From Micromonospora mirobrigensis (GTDB lineage Bacteria; Actinomycetota; Actinomycetes; Mycobacteriales; Micromonosporaceae), in contig NZ_FMCX01000006.1 of the NCBI RefSeq assembly GCF_900091555.1, forward strand, positions 341,116-405,115: a stretch of 64,000 bases of DNA. The letters are read 5' to 3'. A program made the position numbers and the translations under genes. The notes under the pieces were generated by a model. The model saw only the letters and a list, made by a program, of their open reading frames with translations, did no database searches and was not told the origin of the DNA. Below, in pieces: positions 38,228 to 46,496 of this stretch; the first letter of the stretch is position 1; each line of letters begins with the position of its first letter.

Positions 38228-38241
38228 TACGTCTCCGGGTC

Positions 38242-38270
38242 TTGACGACAGAAGCTAATGGCATTAGCTT
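38242..38270 (+). promoter_or_regulatory. Promoter TTGACG-17-TAGCTT overlapped by a 19-bp palindromic operator
   Basis: TTGACG (38242-38247) and TAGCTT (38265-38270) are 17 bases apart. A perfect inverted repeat AAGCTAATG-G-CATTAGCTT (38252-38270) covers the spacer and the -10 box. It is the best operator candidate for the TetR protein encoded two cistrons on. Confidence 0.7.
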
Positions 38271-38277
38271 TATGGCT

Positions 38278-39066
38278 ATGGAGATTAGCCAGGTGGTTCG
38301 GGACGGCGGGACGATCGCGTACGAGGTGCACGGCGAGGGGCCGCTGGTGGTCCTCTCCCATGCCATGGGGGAGTGGCGGGCCGCCTTCCGGCACCTGACG
38401 CCCCGACTGGTGGCCGCCGGTTACCGGGTGGCCTCCGTCGACGTACGCGGACACGGCGACTCCAGCCCGCACTGGCCCTCGTACACCCCGGCGGAGGTGG
38501 GGGCCGACCTGCTCGCCGTGGTCCGCCACCTCGACGGCGGGCCGGCCACCCTGGTCGGCAGCTCGTCCAGCGGCGCGGCCGTGGTCTTCGCCGCCAGCGA
38601 GGCGCTCGAACTGGTCAACGGCATCGTGCAGATCGGCCCGTTCGTCGCCCGGCCGAACCGCTTCCTGGTGGCGATCCAGGACCTGGTCCTGCGCAGCCCC
38701 CGGCTGTTCGGGATGTTCCACCGCACCCGCTTCGCCGACGTCCGGCCCGCCGACGACGCCGCGTACCGCAGGGAGCTGGTCGCCCGGCTGCGCGGCCGGA
38801 TGGACGCGGTCCGCGGCGTGGTCGCGCCGGTCGAGCCGCACTGGACCGACCAGGCCCGCGCGGTGCGGCAGCCGGTCCTGGTCCTGATGGGCGCCAAGGA
38901 CCCCGACTTCTCCGACCCGGGCGCGGAGGCGCGGGCCGCCCGCCGGCACTTCCCGGTCGCCGAGGCGCGCATGATCGCCGACGCCGGGCACTACCCGTAC
39001 GCCGACCAGCCCGACGCCACCGCCGCCGACCTGATCGAGTTCCTGGGGGTGACCGCCCGTGCCTAG
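38278..39066 (+). CDS. Alpha/beta hydrolase
   Basis: A 262-residue alpha/beta hydrolase. HAMGEW near residue 28 lies at the oxyanion site, VRGHGDSS near 58, the nucleophile elbow is GSSSSGAA near 95, the acid is in MGAKDPDF near 205, and the His is in DAGHYPYAD near 236. The ATG at 38278 is exactly 7 bases after the -10 box TAGCTT; an ATG at 38272 is the alternative. It heads an operon with a TetR regulator and a YrdB-like protein, so it is probably induced by its own substrate or a related compound. Confidence 0.85.
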   Translation: MEISQVVRDGGTIAYEVHGEGPLVVLSHAMGEWRAAFRHLTPRLVAAGYRVASVDVRGHGDSSPHWPSYTPAEVGADLLAVVRHLDGGPATLVGSSSSGAAVVFAASEALELVNGIVQIGPFVARPNRFLVAIQDLVLRSPRLFGMFHRTRFADVRPADDAAYRRELVARLRGRMDAVRGVVAPVEPHWTDQARAVRQPVLVLMGAKDPDFSDPGAEARAARRHFPVAEARMIADAGHYPYADQPDATAADLIEFLGVTARA

Positions 39067-39634
39067 GGCCGGCCTGACCCCGCAGACCGTGGTCCGGTCC
39101 GCCGCCGAACTCGCCGACGAGGTCGGGTACGACAAGCTCACCCTGGCCGCGCTCGCCGGCCGGCTCGGCGTCGCCCTGCCCAGCCTCTACAAGCACGTGC
39201 GGGGCGCCGACGCGCTCGACCGGAAGCTCGCCGCGCTCGCCGTCGGCGAACTGGCCGACGCGACGACCACGGCGGCGGCCGGCCGGGCCGGGGCCGACGC
39301 GCTGCGGGCCGTCGCCGCGGCCTGGCGCGACTACGCCCGCCGGCACCCGGGTCGCTACCAGGCCGCCCAGCGGGTCCCGGACCACGCCGACCCGGACCAC
39401 GTGGCGGCGGGGGAGCGGGCGCTGGCCCCGATCTACGCCATCCTGCGCGGCTACGGTCTCACCGGCGACGACGCCGTCGACGCGGCCCGCATCCTGCGCA
39501 GCGCCGTGCACGGCTTCGTCACCCTGGCCGCGGCCGGCGGCTTCGGCCTGCCGCGCGACCTGGACCGCTCCTTCGACCAACTGGTCGCCGTCCTGGACAC
39601 CGCCCTTCGAGACTGGCCGGAGATGACCCGATGA
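39059..39634 (+). CDS. TetR/AcrR-family regulator with WHG-type C-terminus
   Basis: A 191-residue regulator. The HTH covers about residues 8-50 with LAALAGRLGVALPSLYKHVR, and the C-terminal domain contains ILRSAVHGFVTLAAAGGF, typical of the WHG branch. It overlaps the hydrolase gene by 8 bases and the next gene by 4, so the three are one operon. It most likely binds the 19-bp palindrome at 38252-38270 and represses its own operon. Confidence 0.87.
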   Translation: MPRAGLTPQTVVRSAAELADEVGYDKLTLAALAGRLGVALPSLYKHVRGADALDRKLAALAVGELADATTTAAAGRAGADALRAVAAAWRDYARRHPGRYQAAQRVPDHADPDHVAAGERALAPIYAILRGYGLTGDDAVDAARILRSAVHGFVTLAAAGGFGLPRDLDRSFDQLVAVLDTALRDWPEMTR

Positions 39635-39966
39635 AGGCTCTGCTGTTCACCGTCGCGTTCGTCGTCGAACTGGCGATGCTCGTCGCCGCCGGCTGGTGGG
39701 GGTTCACCCTGGACGCCGGGCTTGCGCTGCGGCTGCTCGCCGGGCTCGGCGCGCCGCTGCTGATCGCCGTGGTCTGGGGCGTCTTCTGCTCGCCCCGGGC
39801 GAGTGTCCGGCTGCCGGCGCCGGCGAAGCTGGCCGTCCAGGCGGCCTGCTTCGTCGTGGCCGGGCTGCTGCTGGCCCTGGCCGGCCACCCGGTGCTCGGC
39901 GGGCTGCTCGTCGCGGTCTGGGCCGTCGACCGGGCCGTGCTGAGTCACGGCGGCCACCCGGCCTGA
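39631..39966 (+). CDS. YrdB family membrane protein (DUF2568)
   Basis: A 111-residue membrane protein with four predicted hydrophobic segments (about residues 4-24, 31-52, 66-86 and 87-103). It fits the DUF2568/YrdB family, named after B. subtilis YrdB; function unknown. It is the last gene of the hydrolase-TetR operon, with an ATGA overlap. Confidence 0.75.
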   Translation: MKALLFTVAFVVELAMLVAAGWWGFTLDAGLALRLLAGLGAPLLIAVVWGVFCSPRASVRLPAPAKLAVQAACFVVAGLLLALAGHPVLGGLLVAVWAVDRAVLSHGGHPA

Positions 39967-40055
39967 CCGGCGCGCCACGGGCCGGCCGGACGACCCGCGC
40001 GGGCCGGACCCGACGCCGACCGGCCGGCCCGGCGCGGGGCATCGACGCCCGGCGC

Positions 40056-40061
40056 TAAGGT
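40056..40061 (+). promoter_or_regulatory. -10 box (TAAGGT) for the efflux operon
   Basis: TAAGGT ends 6 bases before the GTG at 40068, which heads the three-gene ABC efflux operon. Confidence 0.45.
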
Positions 40062-40067
40062 GGGCTC

Positions 40068-41456
40068 GTGGTCCGCACCCACCCGCCGCGGCCCCGCACG
40101 GCCCCGCGGCCCCGCCTGCTCACCGCCCTGCTAGCCGTCGTCGCCCTCACCGGCTCCACCGCCGCCTCCTGCGGCGACAAGAAGTCCCCGCTCGCCTTGG
40201 CCCAGGTGACCCGCGCCCCGGTCAACGAGGTGATCGACGCCCCGGCGACCGTCACCGCCCGGGCTGCCGCCACCCTCACCGCCCCCGCCGACGGCACCCT
40301 GGTCAGCCTCCGCGTCCGCCCCGGGCAGCGGGTCCGCAAGGGACAGGTGCTCGCCGTGGTCGGCTCCCCGTCGGCCCAGGAGCGGCTGCGTCAGGCCACC
40401 GAGGCGCTGGACGCCGCGAACCAGGCCGGCGGCGCCGGAGGCGGCGGGCTGACCAGCCGGCGCCGGGGCACCGACAAGGCCGCCGCGCAGGCGTACGAGG
40501 CCGCGCGCACCGCCGCCAGCAAGATCAGTGACCCGCAACTGCGCGACGCGCTGCTGCTCCAGGTGCGCTCCGCGCAGCAGCAGTACGAGTCGGCCGCGCG
40601 TACCGCCGACGAGGCGGTCCGGGCCGTGCAGCGGGGCGTGCGCAACCTCAACTCGGCCGTCGACGCGCTGGCCAGCGCGCAGCAGCTCCAGGCGCGGCAG
40701 GCGTACGAGCTGGCCAGGGCGACCGTCGACGCGCTGACCCTGCGCGCGCCGATCGGCGGGGTGGTCCAGCCCGGCGGCACCGCCGCGGGTGGCGCCTCCG
40801 CCGCCGACCTGGCCGGTCTGCTCGGCGCGGCCGGGGGCAGCGCGGCGGCCGGGCTCGACCCGTCGGCGCTCGCCCCCGCCCAGCCCGGCCCGCCGCCCGG
40901 CGTGGACGGCGCGATCCCGGTCGGCGGCCGGGTCACCGCCGGCACGCCGGTGCTGACCGTGGTGGACGTCGGTGAGCTGGGCCTGCTCGCCGAGGTCGAC
41001 GAGACCGACGTGCTGCTGGTCCGGGCCGGCGTGACCGCCACGGCGGAGCTGGACGCAGTGCCCGGCGCCAGCTACCGGGCGCGGGTCGGCTCGGTCGACG
41101 TCCTGCCGACCACCTCGGCCCGGGGCGGGGTGACCTACCGGGTGCGGCTGTCGCTGGAGCGCGGCCAGCAGGGCGAGGGCGAGCCCGCGCCGGCGCCCCG
41201 ACCCGGCATGAACGCCCTGGTCCACCTCCGGGTACGCGAGGCCGCCGACGCGGTCACCGTGCCCGCCTCGGCGGTCTTCTCCGCCGACGGCCGGGACTCG
41301 GTCTGGGTGGTCCGCGACGGCCGCGCCGACCGGGCCGCCGTCACCGTCGGGGTGCAGGGGCAGGACCTGGTGCAGATCGTCAGCGGGGTGCAACCCGGCG
41401 ACCGGGTGGTGGTCCGCGGCACCGACCAGGTCAGCGACGGCCAGGAAGTCCGGTAG
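40068..41456 (+). CDS. HlyD/MacA-like efflux adaptor protein
   Basis: A 462-residue secreted or lipid-anchored adaptor. The N-terminal signal ends in AASC near residue 35, a possible but weak lipobox. It is followed by a biotinyl-lipoyl-like hairpin (DGTLVSLRVRPGQRVRKGQV near residues 76-95), a long Ala/Gln-rich coiled coil (about 105-225), the second lipoyl half and beta-barrel domains. In this Gram-positive setting it would act on the outer face of the membrane as partner of the MacB-like transporter encoded by the next two genes. Confidence 0.85.
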   Translation: MVRTHPPRPRTAPRPRLLTALLAVVALTGSTAASCGDKKSPLALAQVTRAPVNEVIDAPATVTARAAATLTAPADGTLVSLRVRPGQRVRKGQVLAVVGSPSAQERLRQATEALDAANQAGGAGGGGLTSRRRGTDKAAAQAYEAARTAASKISDPQLRDALLLQVRSAQQQYESAARTADEAVRAVQRGVRNLNSAVDALASAQQLQARQAYELARATVDALTLRAPIGGVVQPGGTAAGGASAADLAGLLGAAGGSAAAGLDPSALAPAQPGPPPGVDGAIPVGGRVTAGTPVLTVVDVGELGLLAEVDETDVLLVRAGVTATAELDAVPGASYRARVGSVDVLPTTSARGGVTYRVRLSLERGQQGEGEPAPAPRPGMNALVHLRVREAADAVTVPASAVFSADGRDSVWVVRDGRADRAAVTVGVQGQDLVQIVSGVQPGDRVVVRGTDQVSDGQEVR

Positions 41457-41460
41457 CCGG

Positions 41461-42255
41461 ATGGCGACGCCGGCGATCGAGGCGGTCGACGTGTCCCGGA
41501 CGTACCAGCTCGACGGGGTGTCCGTGCCGGCGCTGCGCGGGGTGACGCTGACCGTGGCGGCCGGGGACTACGTGGCGGTGATCGGGCCGTCCGGCTCGGG
41601 CAAGTCCACCCTGATGCACCTGCTCGGTGGGCTGGACCGGCCGACCGGCGGGCGGTTGGTGCTCGGCGGCCGGGAGGTCGGCTCGCTCACCCCGCCCGAG
41701 CTGGCGACCCTGCGCAACGAGACCATCGGCTTCGTCTTCCAGGCGTTCCACCTGCTGCCCCGCACCTCGGCGGTGGACAACGTGGCGCTGCCCCTGGTCT
41801 ACCGGGGAATCGGCGCCCGGCAGCGGCGGGAGCGGGCGGCGGCCGTGCTGGGCCGGGTCGGGCTGGGGCACCGGCTGCACCACCGGCCCAACCAGCTCTC
41901 CGGTGGCGAGCAGCAGCGGGTGGCGATCGCCCGGGCGCTGGTCACCGACCCGACGGTGCTGCTCGCCGACGAGCCGACCGGCAACCTGGACACCGTCAAC
42001 GGTCAGGCGGTGCTGGCGCTGCTGGAGGAGCTGAACACCGAGTCCGGGGTGGCGCTGGTGATGGTCACCCACGACAACGAGGTGGCCGCCCGGGCCCGCC
42101 GTCGGATCACCATGCGCGACGGCGTGGTGGTCGCCGACAGCGCGGCCGACGATCCACCGGCCGACAGCGCTGCCGTACCCGACGGTCCGGCGGCCGGCGG
42201 GGACGCGGACCCGACGGCCGGCGACGGCACCGAGCGGGCGGAGGCGGCCCGGTGA
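41461..42255 (+). CDS. ABC transporter ATP-binding protein (MacB/LolD type)
   Basis: A 264-residue ATPase. Walker A GPSGSGKST near residue 42, Q-loop FVFQAFHLL near 89, signature LSGGEQQRVAIARA near 146, Walker B VLLADEPTGNLD near 168, switch His in VTHDN near 203. The last 40 residues are an acidic Ala/Asp/Pro tail not found in most family members. It follows the adaptor by 4 bases and overlaps the permease gene by 4. It powers export of an antibiotic-like, peptide or lipid substrate. Confidence 0.93.
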   Translation: MATPAIEAVDVSRTYQLDGVSVPALRGVTLTVAAGDYVAVIGPSGSGKSTLMHLLGGLDRPTGGRLVLGGREVGSLTPPELATLRNETIGFVFQAFHLLPRTSAVDNVALPLVYRGIGARQRRERAAAVLGRVGLGHRLHHRPNQLSGGEQQRVAIARALVTDPTVLLADEPTGNLDTVNGQAVLALLEELNTESGVALVMVTHDNEVAARARRRITMRDGVVVADSAADDPPADSAAVPDGPAAGGDADPTAGDGTERAEAAR

Positions 42256-43436
42256 GGTTCGCCGAGGCGTGGCGGGTGGCGCTGGACGCGCTGCGCGCCA
42301 ACCGGATGCGCAGCGCCCTCACCATGCTCGGCGTGATCATCGGGGTGGCCTCGGTGGTGGTCCTGGTGGCCATCGGCACGGGCGCGAAGCGCGAGGTGGA
42401 ACGGCAGGTAGAGGGGCTCGGGTCCAACCTGCTGGTGGTGGTCCCCGGCCGGATCGACATCGGCTCCGCGCCGGCCGTGTCCCGGCTCGACCTGGCCGAT
42501 GTGGACGCGGTGTCCCGGGTGGTCGGCGACCCGTCGCGGGTCGCGGTCACCGTGGCCTCCGGCGAGACTGTACGCGCCGGCCGGCGCTCCGACTTCACCA
42601 CCGTGCAGGGCGTGCTGGAGACCACCCCGGCGGTCTTCACCCGACGGCTCGGCCGGGGCAGCTACCTGACCGCCTCCGACGTGGACACCAGCCGACGGGT
42701 GGCCGTCCTCGGGGCGGCCGTGGCCGGGGCGCTCTTCGGAGACCGGGACCCGATCGGCCAGCAGGTCAGCATCGCCGGGGTGCGGTTCCGGGTGATCGGC
42801 GTCTTCGCCCCGCTGGGCCAGAGCCTCGGCGTGGACCGGGACGACGAGGTGCACATCCCGGTGACCGCGGCGCACCGGCTCTACGGCACCCAGCGGATCG
42901 ACGGGATCGCGGTCAAGGCGCCGGACCGGGAGCGGATCGACGACCTGGGCGCCCGGATCGTCGCCGAGCTGACCCGGCGCCACCCGGACACCGAGTTCAG
43001 CGCCGTCACCCAGCAGCAGATCCTCGGCGTGCTCGGGGACATCCTCGGCGTACTCACCGGGGTGCTCGCCGCGATCGCCGGCATCTCGCTGCTGGTCGGC
43101 GGGGTGGGGGTCTCCAACATCATGCTGGTCTCGGTCCGCGAGCGGACCCGGGAGATCGGCCTGCGCAAGGCGGTCGGGGCGCGCCCCCGCGACATCGGCC
43201 TCCAGTTCCTGCTGGAGGCGGTGCTGCTCACCTCGATCGGCGGGGTGACCGGGATGGCCCTCGGGGTGGGTGCGGCGCTGACCGCCGACGCGCTCTCCCC
43301 GGTGCCCGCCGCGATCACCTGGTGGTCGCTGGCACTGGCCTTCGGCGTCTCGGCGGCGGTCGGCATCGTCTTCGGGGTGGTCCCGGCGCAGCGGGCCGGG
43401 CGGCTCGACCCGGTGGTGGCGCTGCGGGCGGAGTGA
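42252..43436 (+). CDS. ABC transporter permease (MacB/FtsX type)
   Basis: A 394-residue MacB-type permease with four membrane segments: the first at about residues 22-42, a MacB_PCD periplasmic-type domain (45-255), then three segments at the C-terminus in the FtsX domain. Typical sequences are RMRSALTMLGVIIGVASVV near residue 18 and SVRERTREIGLRKAVGARP near 296. With the adaptor and ATPase it forms a mechanotransmission exporter. Substrate unknown. Confidence 0.92.
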   Translation: MRFAEAWRVALDALRANRMRSALTMLGVIIGVASVVVLVAIGTGAKREVERQVEGLGSNLLVVVPGRIDIGSAPAVSRLDLADVDAVSRVVGDPSRVAVTVASGETVRAGRRSDFTTVQGVLETTPAVFTRRLGRGSYLTASDVDTSRRVAVLGAAVAGALFGDRDPIGQQVSIAGVRFRVIGVFAPLGQSLGVDRDDEVHIPVTAAHRLYGTQRIDGIAVKAPDRERIDDLGARIVAELTRRHPDTEFSAVTQQQILGVLGDILGVLTGVLAAIAGISLLVGGVGVSNIMLVSVRERTREIGLRKAVGARPRDIGLQFLLEAVLLTSIGGVTGMALGVGAALTADALSPVPAAITWWSLALAFGVSAAVGIVFGVVPAQRAGRLDPVVALRAE

Positions 43437-43652
43437 GCGCCCCCGGTCCCGGCAACGGGACGGCGGGCCCGAACGGGGCGAAAACCGCAGCTCACGGTCG
43501 GGTGAACGGGCCGTTCGGCATGATCAATCGCGGGAAGGGATCGCGCCGGTCACAGCCGTCCCGCTACCGTACTGGTAACACGCGCGTTGCCCGTCGGAGC
43601 GGGAGATCCGCCCCCGGTGGCACGCGCCGGGCATGGGATGGGTCGGTGAGCC

Positions 43653-43862
43653 ATGGCCGGGTCGCAGTCCGACGGTCGGCTGTCGGATGTCAGGTTCCTC
43701 ACCGTCGCCGAGGTGGCGGCGGTGATGCGGGTGTCCAAGATGACGGTCTACCGGCTGGTGCACAGCGGTGAACTCACCGCGGTACGGGTCGGCCGGTCGT
43801 TCCGGGTGCCCGAGCACGCGGTCCACGAATACCTGCGCGGCGCCTTCCAGGAAACCGCCTGA
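43653..43862 (+). CDS. BldC-like/excisionase-family helix-turn-helix protein (Rv0500A-like)
   Basis: A 69-residue MerR-like HTH protein: FLTVAEVAAVMRVSKMTVYR at about 15-34, then LVHSGELTAVRVGRSFRVPE. This is the small DNA-binding family that includes BldC and sits before the bS22 and GalE2-like genes in mycobacteria (Rv0500A). It is probably a nucleoid-binding developmental regulator rather than a phage excisionase, as no recombinase is present. The ATG at 43653 has GGTGAG upstream. Confidence 0.85.
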   Translation: MAGSQSDGRLSDVRFLTVAEVAAVMRVSKMTVYRLVHSGELTAVRVGRSFRVPEHAVHEYLRGAFQETA

Positions 43863-44084
43863 GGTGCCGCCGCACCCACCGCCGAGTGCGACGTAACGGG
43901 TATCGACGGGGGCGCGTTGGTCCTGCTGACGCACTCCGGCTACCCTGGGACCCGACCGTGACCGTGCAGTGGTGCGCCCCGACGCCCACAGGCCGGTCCG
44001 GTCCGTTGTCCGAAGCGTCCGTGCGCGCCGCCCCCGGTGGTGTCGTCACGGTCCGCCCCGAACGTTGCATCGAAAGGCTGTCGT

Positions 44085-44186
44085 ATGGGCTCGGTGGTCA
44101 AGAAGCGCCGCAAGCGCATGGCTAAGAAGAAGCACCGCAAGCTGCTGCGCAAGACCCGCGTCCAGCGTCGCCGTCTCGGCAAGTGA
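44085..44186 (+). CDS. 33-residue basic ribosomal protein bS22 (AURKAIP1/COX24 family)
   Basis: A 33-residue, extremely basic protein (MGSVVKKRRKRMAKKKHRKL, then LRKTRVQRRRLGK); 21 of 33 residues are Lys, Arg or His. It matches the AURKAIP1/COX24-domain protein of actinobacteria (Rv0500B), seen as bS22 near the decoding centre of mycobacterial ribosomes. It is too short for most gene finders. It lies between the BldC-like and GalE2-like genes, as in mycobacteria, and a short hairpin (44192-44208) follows the stop codon. Confidence 0.93.
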   Translation: MGSVVKKRRKRMAKKKHRKLLRKTRVQRRRLGK

Positions 44187-44191
44187 CCGGG

Positions 44192-44208
44192 GCCGGGCCT
44201 GGCCCGGC
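44192..44208 (+). terminator. Short GC hairpin after the bS22 gene
   Basis: GCCGGGC-CTG-GCCCGGC, a 7-bp stem with a 3-base loop, 5 bases after the stop codon. Confidence 0.45.
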
Positions 44209-44303
44209 ACCCCGGCACCTGCCAACTGTCGACCCTCGGAGGCTCAGGTGATCAGGCCGTGGACGATCCGGCTCGATCCCGCCTGCCGAGGTGGGAGCGC
44301 GAC

Positions 44304-45377
44304 ATGACCCCCGGTGGCACCTCCGGTGCCCCGGGGGTCGTCGTCGTCACCGGGGTCGGCCGCTACCTGGGCGCCCACGTGGCGGCCCGGCTCGCCACCG
44401 ATCCCCGGATCGAGCGGGTGATCGGCGTCGACCCGACCACCCCGGGGCCCGAGGTGACCGACCTGCTCGACCGGGTGGAACGGGTCCGCCTCGACCTGGA
44501 CTCGCTCGGCGGCCTCCTCGCCGACCTCGAGGTCGACGCCGTGGTGCACCTGGCACTGGTCAGCGCGCCCGATCCGCAGCACGGCGGCCGGTCGGCGATG
44601 AAGGACCAGAACGTCATCGGCACCATGCAGCTCCTCGCCGCCTGCCAGCGGGCGCCCCGGCTGCGCAAGCTCGTCGTCCGCTCCTCGACCGCCGCGTACG
44701 GCGCGTCGTTCCGCGACCCGGCAGTCTTCACCGAGGAGACCGAGCCGCGCGAGGTGCCGCGCGGCGGTTTCGGCCGCGACATCCTCGACATCGAGGGGTA
44801 CGTCCGCGGCTTCCGCCGCCGCCGGCCCGACGTGACCGCCACCGTGCTGCGGTTCGCCCCGTTCATCGGCTCCACCGCCGACACCACCCTGACCCGCTAC
44901 TTCTCCCAGCCGCTGGTGCCCACCGTCTTCGGTCGGGATCCCCGGTTGCAGTTCGTGCACTTCGACGACGCGCTGGAGGTGCTGCACCGGTCGATCGTCG
45001 AGGACCACCCGGGGACGTACAACGTGGCCGGTCCCGGGGTGCTCTCGCTCTCCCAGGCGATCCGCCGGGCCGGCCGGGTCGCCGTGCCGGTGCTCGAACC
45101 GGGCCTCTCCGGGGCCGCCGCGCTGGCCCGCAACCTGGGCTTCGGCCGCTACGGCCTGGACCAGGTCGACCTCTTCGTGCACGGCCGGGTCGTCGACACC
45201 GGCCGGCTGGAGCGCGAGTACGGCTTCACGCCCCGCTCGACCGCCGCCGCGTTCGACGACTTCATCCGCGCCCACCACGGTGGATCGCTGGTGAGCCGGG
45301 ACCAGTTGGCCGCCGCCGAGCAGCTGGTCCTGGAGGGCATCCGACAGGTGCGCTCGGCCGTGGAGGAGCGGCAGTGA
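44304..45377 (+). CDS. NAD-dependent epimerase/dehydratase-like protein (GalE2/Rv0501-like)
   Basis: A 357-residue extended-SDR protein. The nucleotide motif is VTGVGRYLG near residues 15-23 (Gly-rich but atypical), and RSSTAAYG is near residue 130. The usual catalytic Tyr-x-x-x-Lys is not seen; the equivalent region reads GRDILDIEGYVRGF. The sugar-nucleotide role suggested by the galE2 name is therefore doubtful. The ATG at 44304 has GGGAG 8 bases upstream; an in-frame GTG at 44259 is possible. The acyltransferase gene overlaps it by 4 bases, as Rv0501-Rv0502. Confidence 0.8.
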   Translation: MTPGGTSGAPGVVVVTGVGRYLGAHVAARLATDPRIERVIGVDPTTPGPEVTDLLDRVERVRLDLDSLGGLLADLEVDAVVHLALVSAPDPQHGGRSAMKDQNVIGTMQLLAACQRAPRLRKLVVRSSTAAYGASFRDPAVFTEETEPREVPRGGFGRDILDIEGYVRGFRRRRPDVTATVLRFAPFIGSTADTTLTRYFSQPLVPTVFGRDPRLQFVHFDDALEVLHRSIVEDHPGTYNVAGPGVLSLSQAIRRAGRVAVPVLEPGLSGAAALARNLGFGRYGLDQVDLFVHGRVVDTGRLEREYGFTPRSTAAAFDDFIRAHHGGSLVSRDQLAAAEQLVLEGIRQVRSAVEERQ

Positions 45378-46483
45378 GCGACCCGGACGAGCGGCGGGAC
45401 ACCGGCCGGTACGACGTACCCCTGCACCTGGCCGGACCGGACGCGGACCCGGCCCGGCGCAACGGTCACCGGCGTACCGCCCGGCCGGCCGTCGCCCCGG
45501 AGCCGGCGCCGGCCGACGAGCCGGCGCCGGCCGACGAGGTGGACCTCGCGGCGGCCGAGGAGCCGGCGTCGAGCGGTCGCCCGGCGGTGAACGGCGGTCG
45601 CGCCGCAGCCCCGGGCGGGCCGGCGGTGGCCGACCGACCGGGCGACGTCTGGGACCGGCGGGTCGCCTCCGGGCTGTCGTTCCTGCGGCGGCGGCTCTCC
45701 GGCGACTACGAGGTCGACGAGTTCGGCTTCGACCCGGAGCTGACCGGGGCGGTCTTCCACCCGATGCTGCGGCTGCTCTACCGGGACTGGTTCCGCACCG
45801 AGGTGGCCGGGCTGGAGCACGTGCCCGCCGAGGGCGCCGGCCTGGTGGTGGGCAACCACTCCGGCACGGTGGCGCTGGACGCGCTGATCCTCTCCACCGC
45901 CCTGCACGACCAGCATCCGGCCCGCCGCTACCTGCGGCTGCTCGGCGCGGACCTGGTCTTCCGGATGCCGGTGGTCTCCGAGATCGCCCGCAAGACCGGC
46001 GGCACGGTGGCCTGCAACCCGGACGCCGAGCGCCTGCTCAGCTCCGGTGAGCTGGTCGGCGTCTTCCCCGAGGGCTTCAAGGGCGTCGGCAAGCTCTACT
46101 CGGACCGGTACAAACTCCAGCGGTTCGGCCGGGGCGGGTTCGTCTCGGCGGCACTGCGTACCGGCACCCCGATCGTCCCGGTCGCCATCGTCGGCGGCGA
46201 GGAGATCTATCCGATGCTCGCCGACATCAAGCCGCTCGCCCGGCTGCTCAAGCTCCCGTACTTCCCCGTCACGCCGACCTTCCCCTGGCTCGGGCCGCTG
46301 GGCATGGTGCCGCTGCCGAGCAAGTGGCTGATCCAGTTCTGCCCGCCGATCCCGACGGCGCACCTCACCGACTCGGCCGACGACCCGCTGGTCGTGTTCA
46401 ACCTCGCCGACCAGGTCCGGGAGACCATCCAGCACACCCTGCACGAACTGCTCGAGCGCCGGCCCGACCCGTTCGGCCCCTGA
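45374..46483 (+). CDS. Lysophospholipid acyltransferase-family protein (Rv0502-like)
   Basis: A 369-residue protein. The first 95 residues are disordered and rich in Ala, Pro, Glu and Asp, with a repeated EPAPAD word. The rest is a PlsC-like glycerolipid acyltransferase: NHSGTVALDA near residue 159 (catalytic NHx4D), FPEGFKGVGK near 231, and VPVAIVGGEEIYP near 270. It probably acylates a phospholipid or glycolipid at the membrane. It is coupled to the GalE2-like gene. Confidence 0.85.
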   Translation: MSDPDERRDTGRYDVPLHLAGPDADPARRNGHRRTARPAVAPEPAPADEPAPADEVDLAAAEEPASSGRPAVNGGRAAAPGGPAVADRPGDVWDRRVASGLSFLRRRLSGDYEVDEFGFDPELTGAVFHPMLRLLYRDWFRTEVAGLEHVPAEGAGLVVGNHSGTVALDALILSTALHDQHPARRYLRLLGADLVFRMPVVSEIARKTGGTVACNPDAERLLSSGELVGVFPEGFKGVGKLYSDRYKLQRFGRGGFVSAALRTGTPIVPVAIVGGEEIYPMLADIKPLARLLKLPYFPVTPTFPWLGPLGMVPLPSKWLIQFCPPIPTAHLTDSADDPLVVFNLADQVRETIQHTLHELLERRPDPFGP

Positions 46484-46496
46484 CCCGCTCCACCGG

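Noticed and set aside
43653..43862. Excisionase-type HTH as a sign of an integrated phage or plasmid
   Set aside because: No integrase, attachment site or tRNA target is nearby; the gene is in the conserved chromosomal slot of the BldC-like Rv0500A family.
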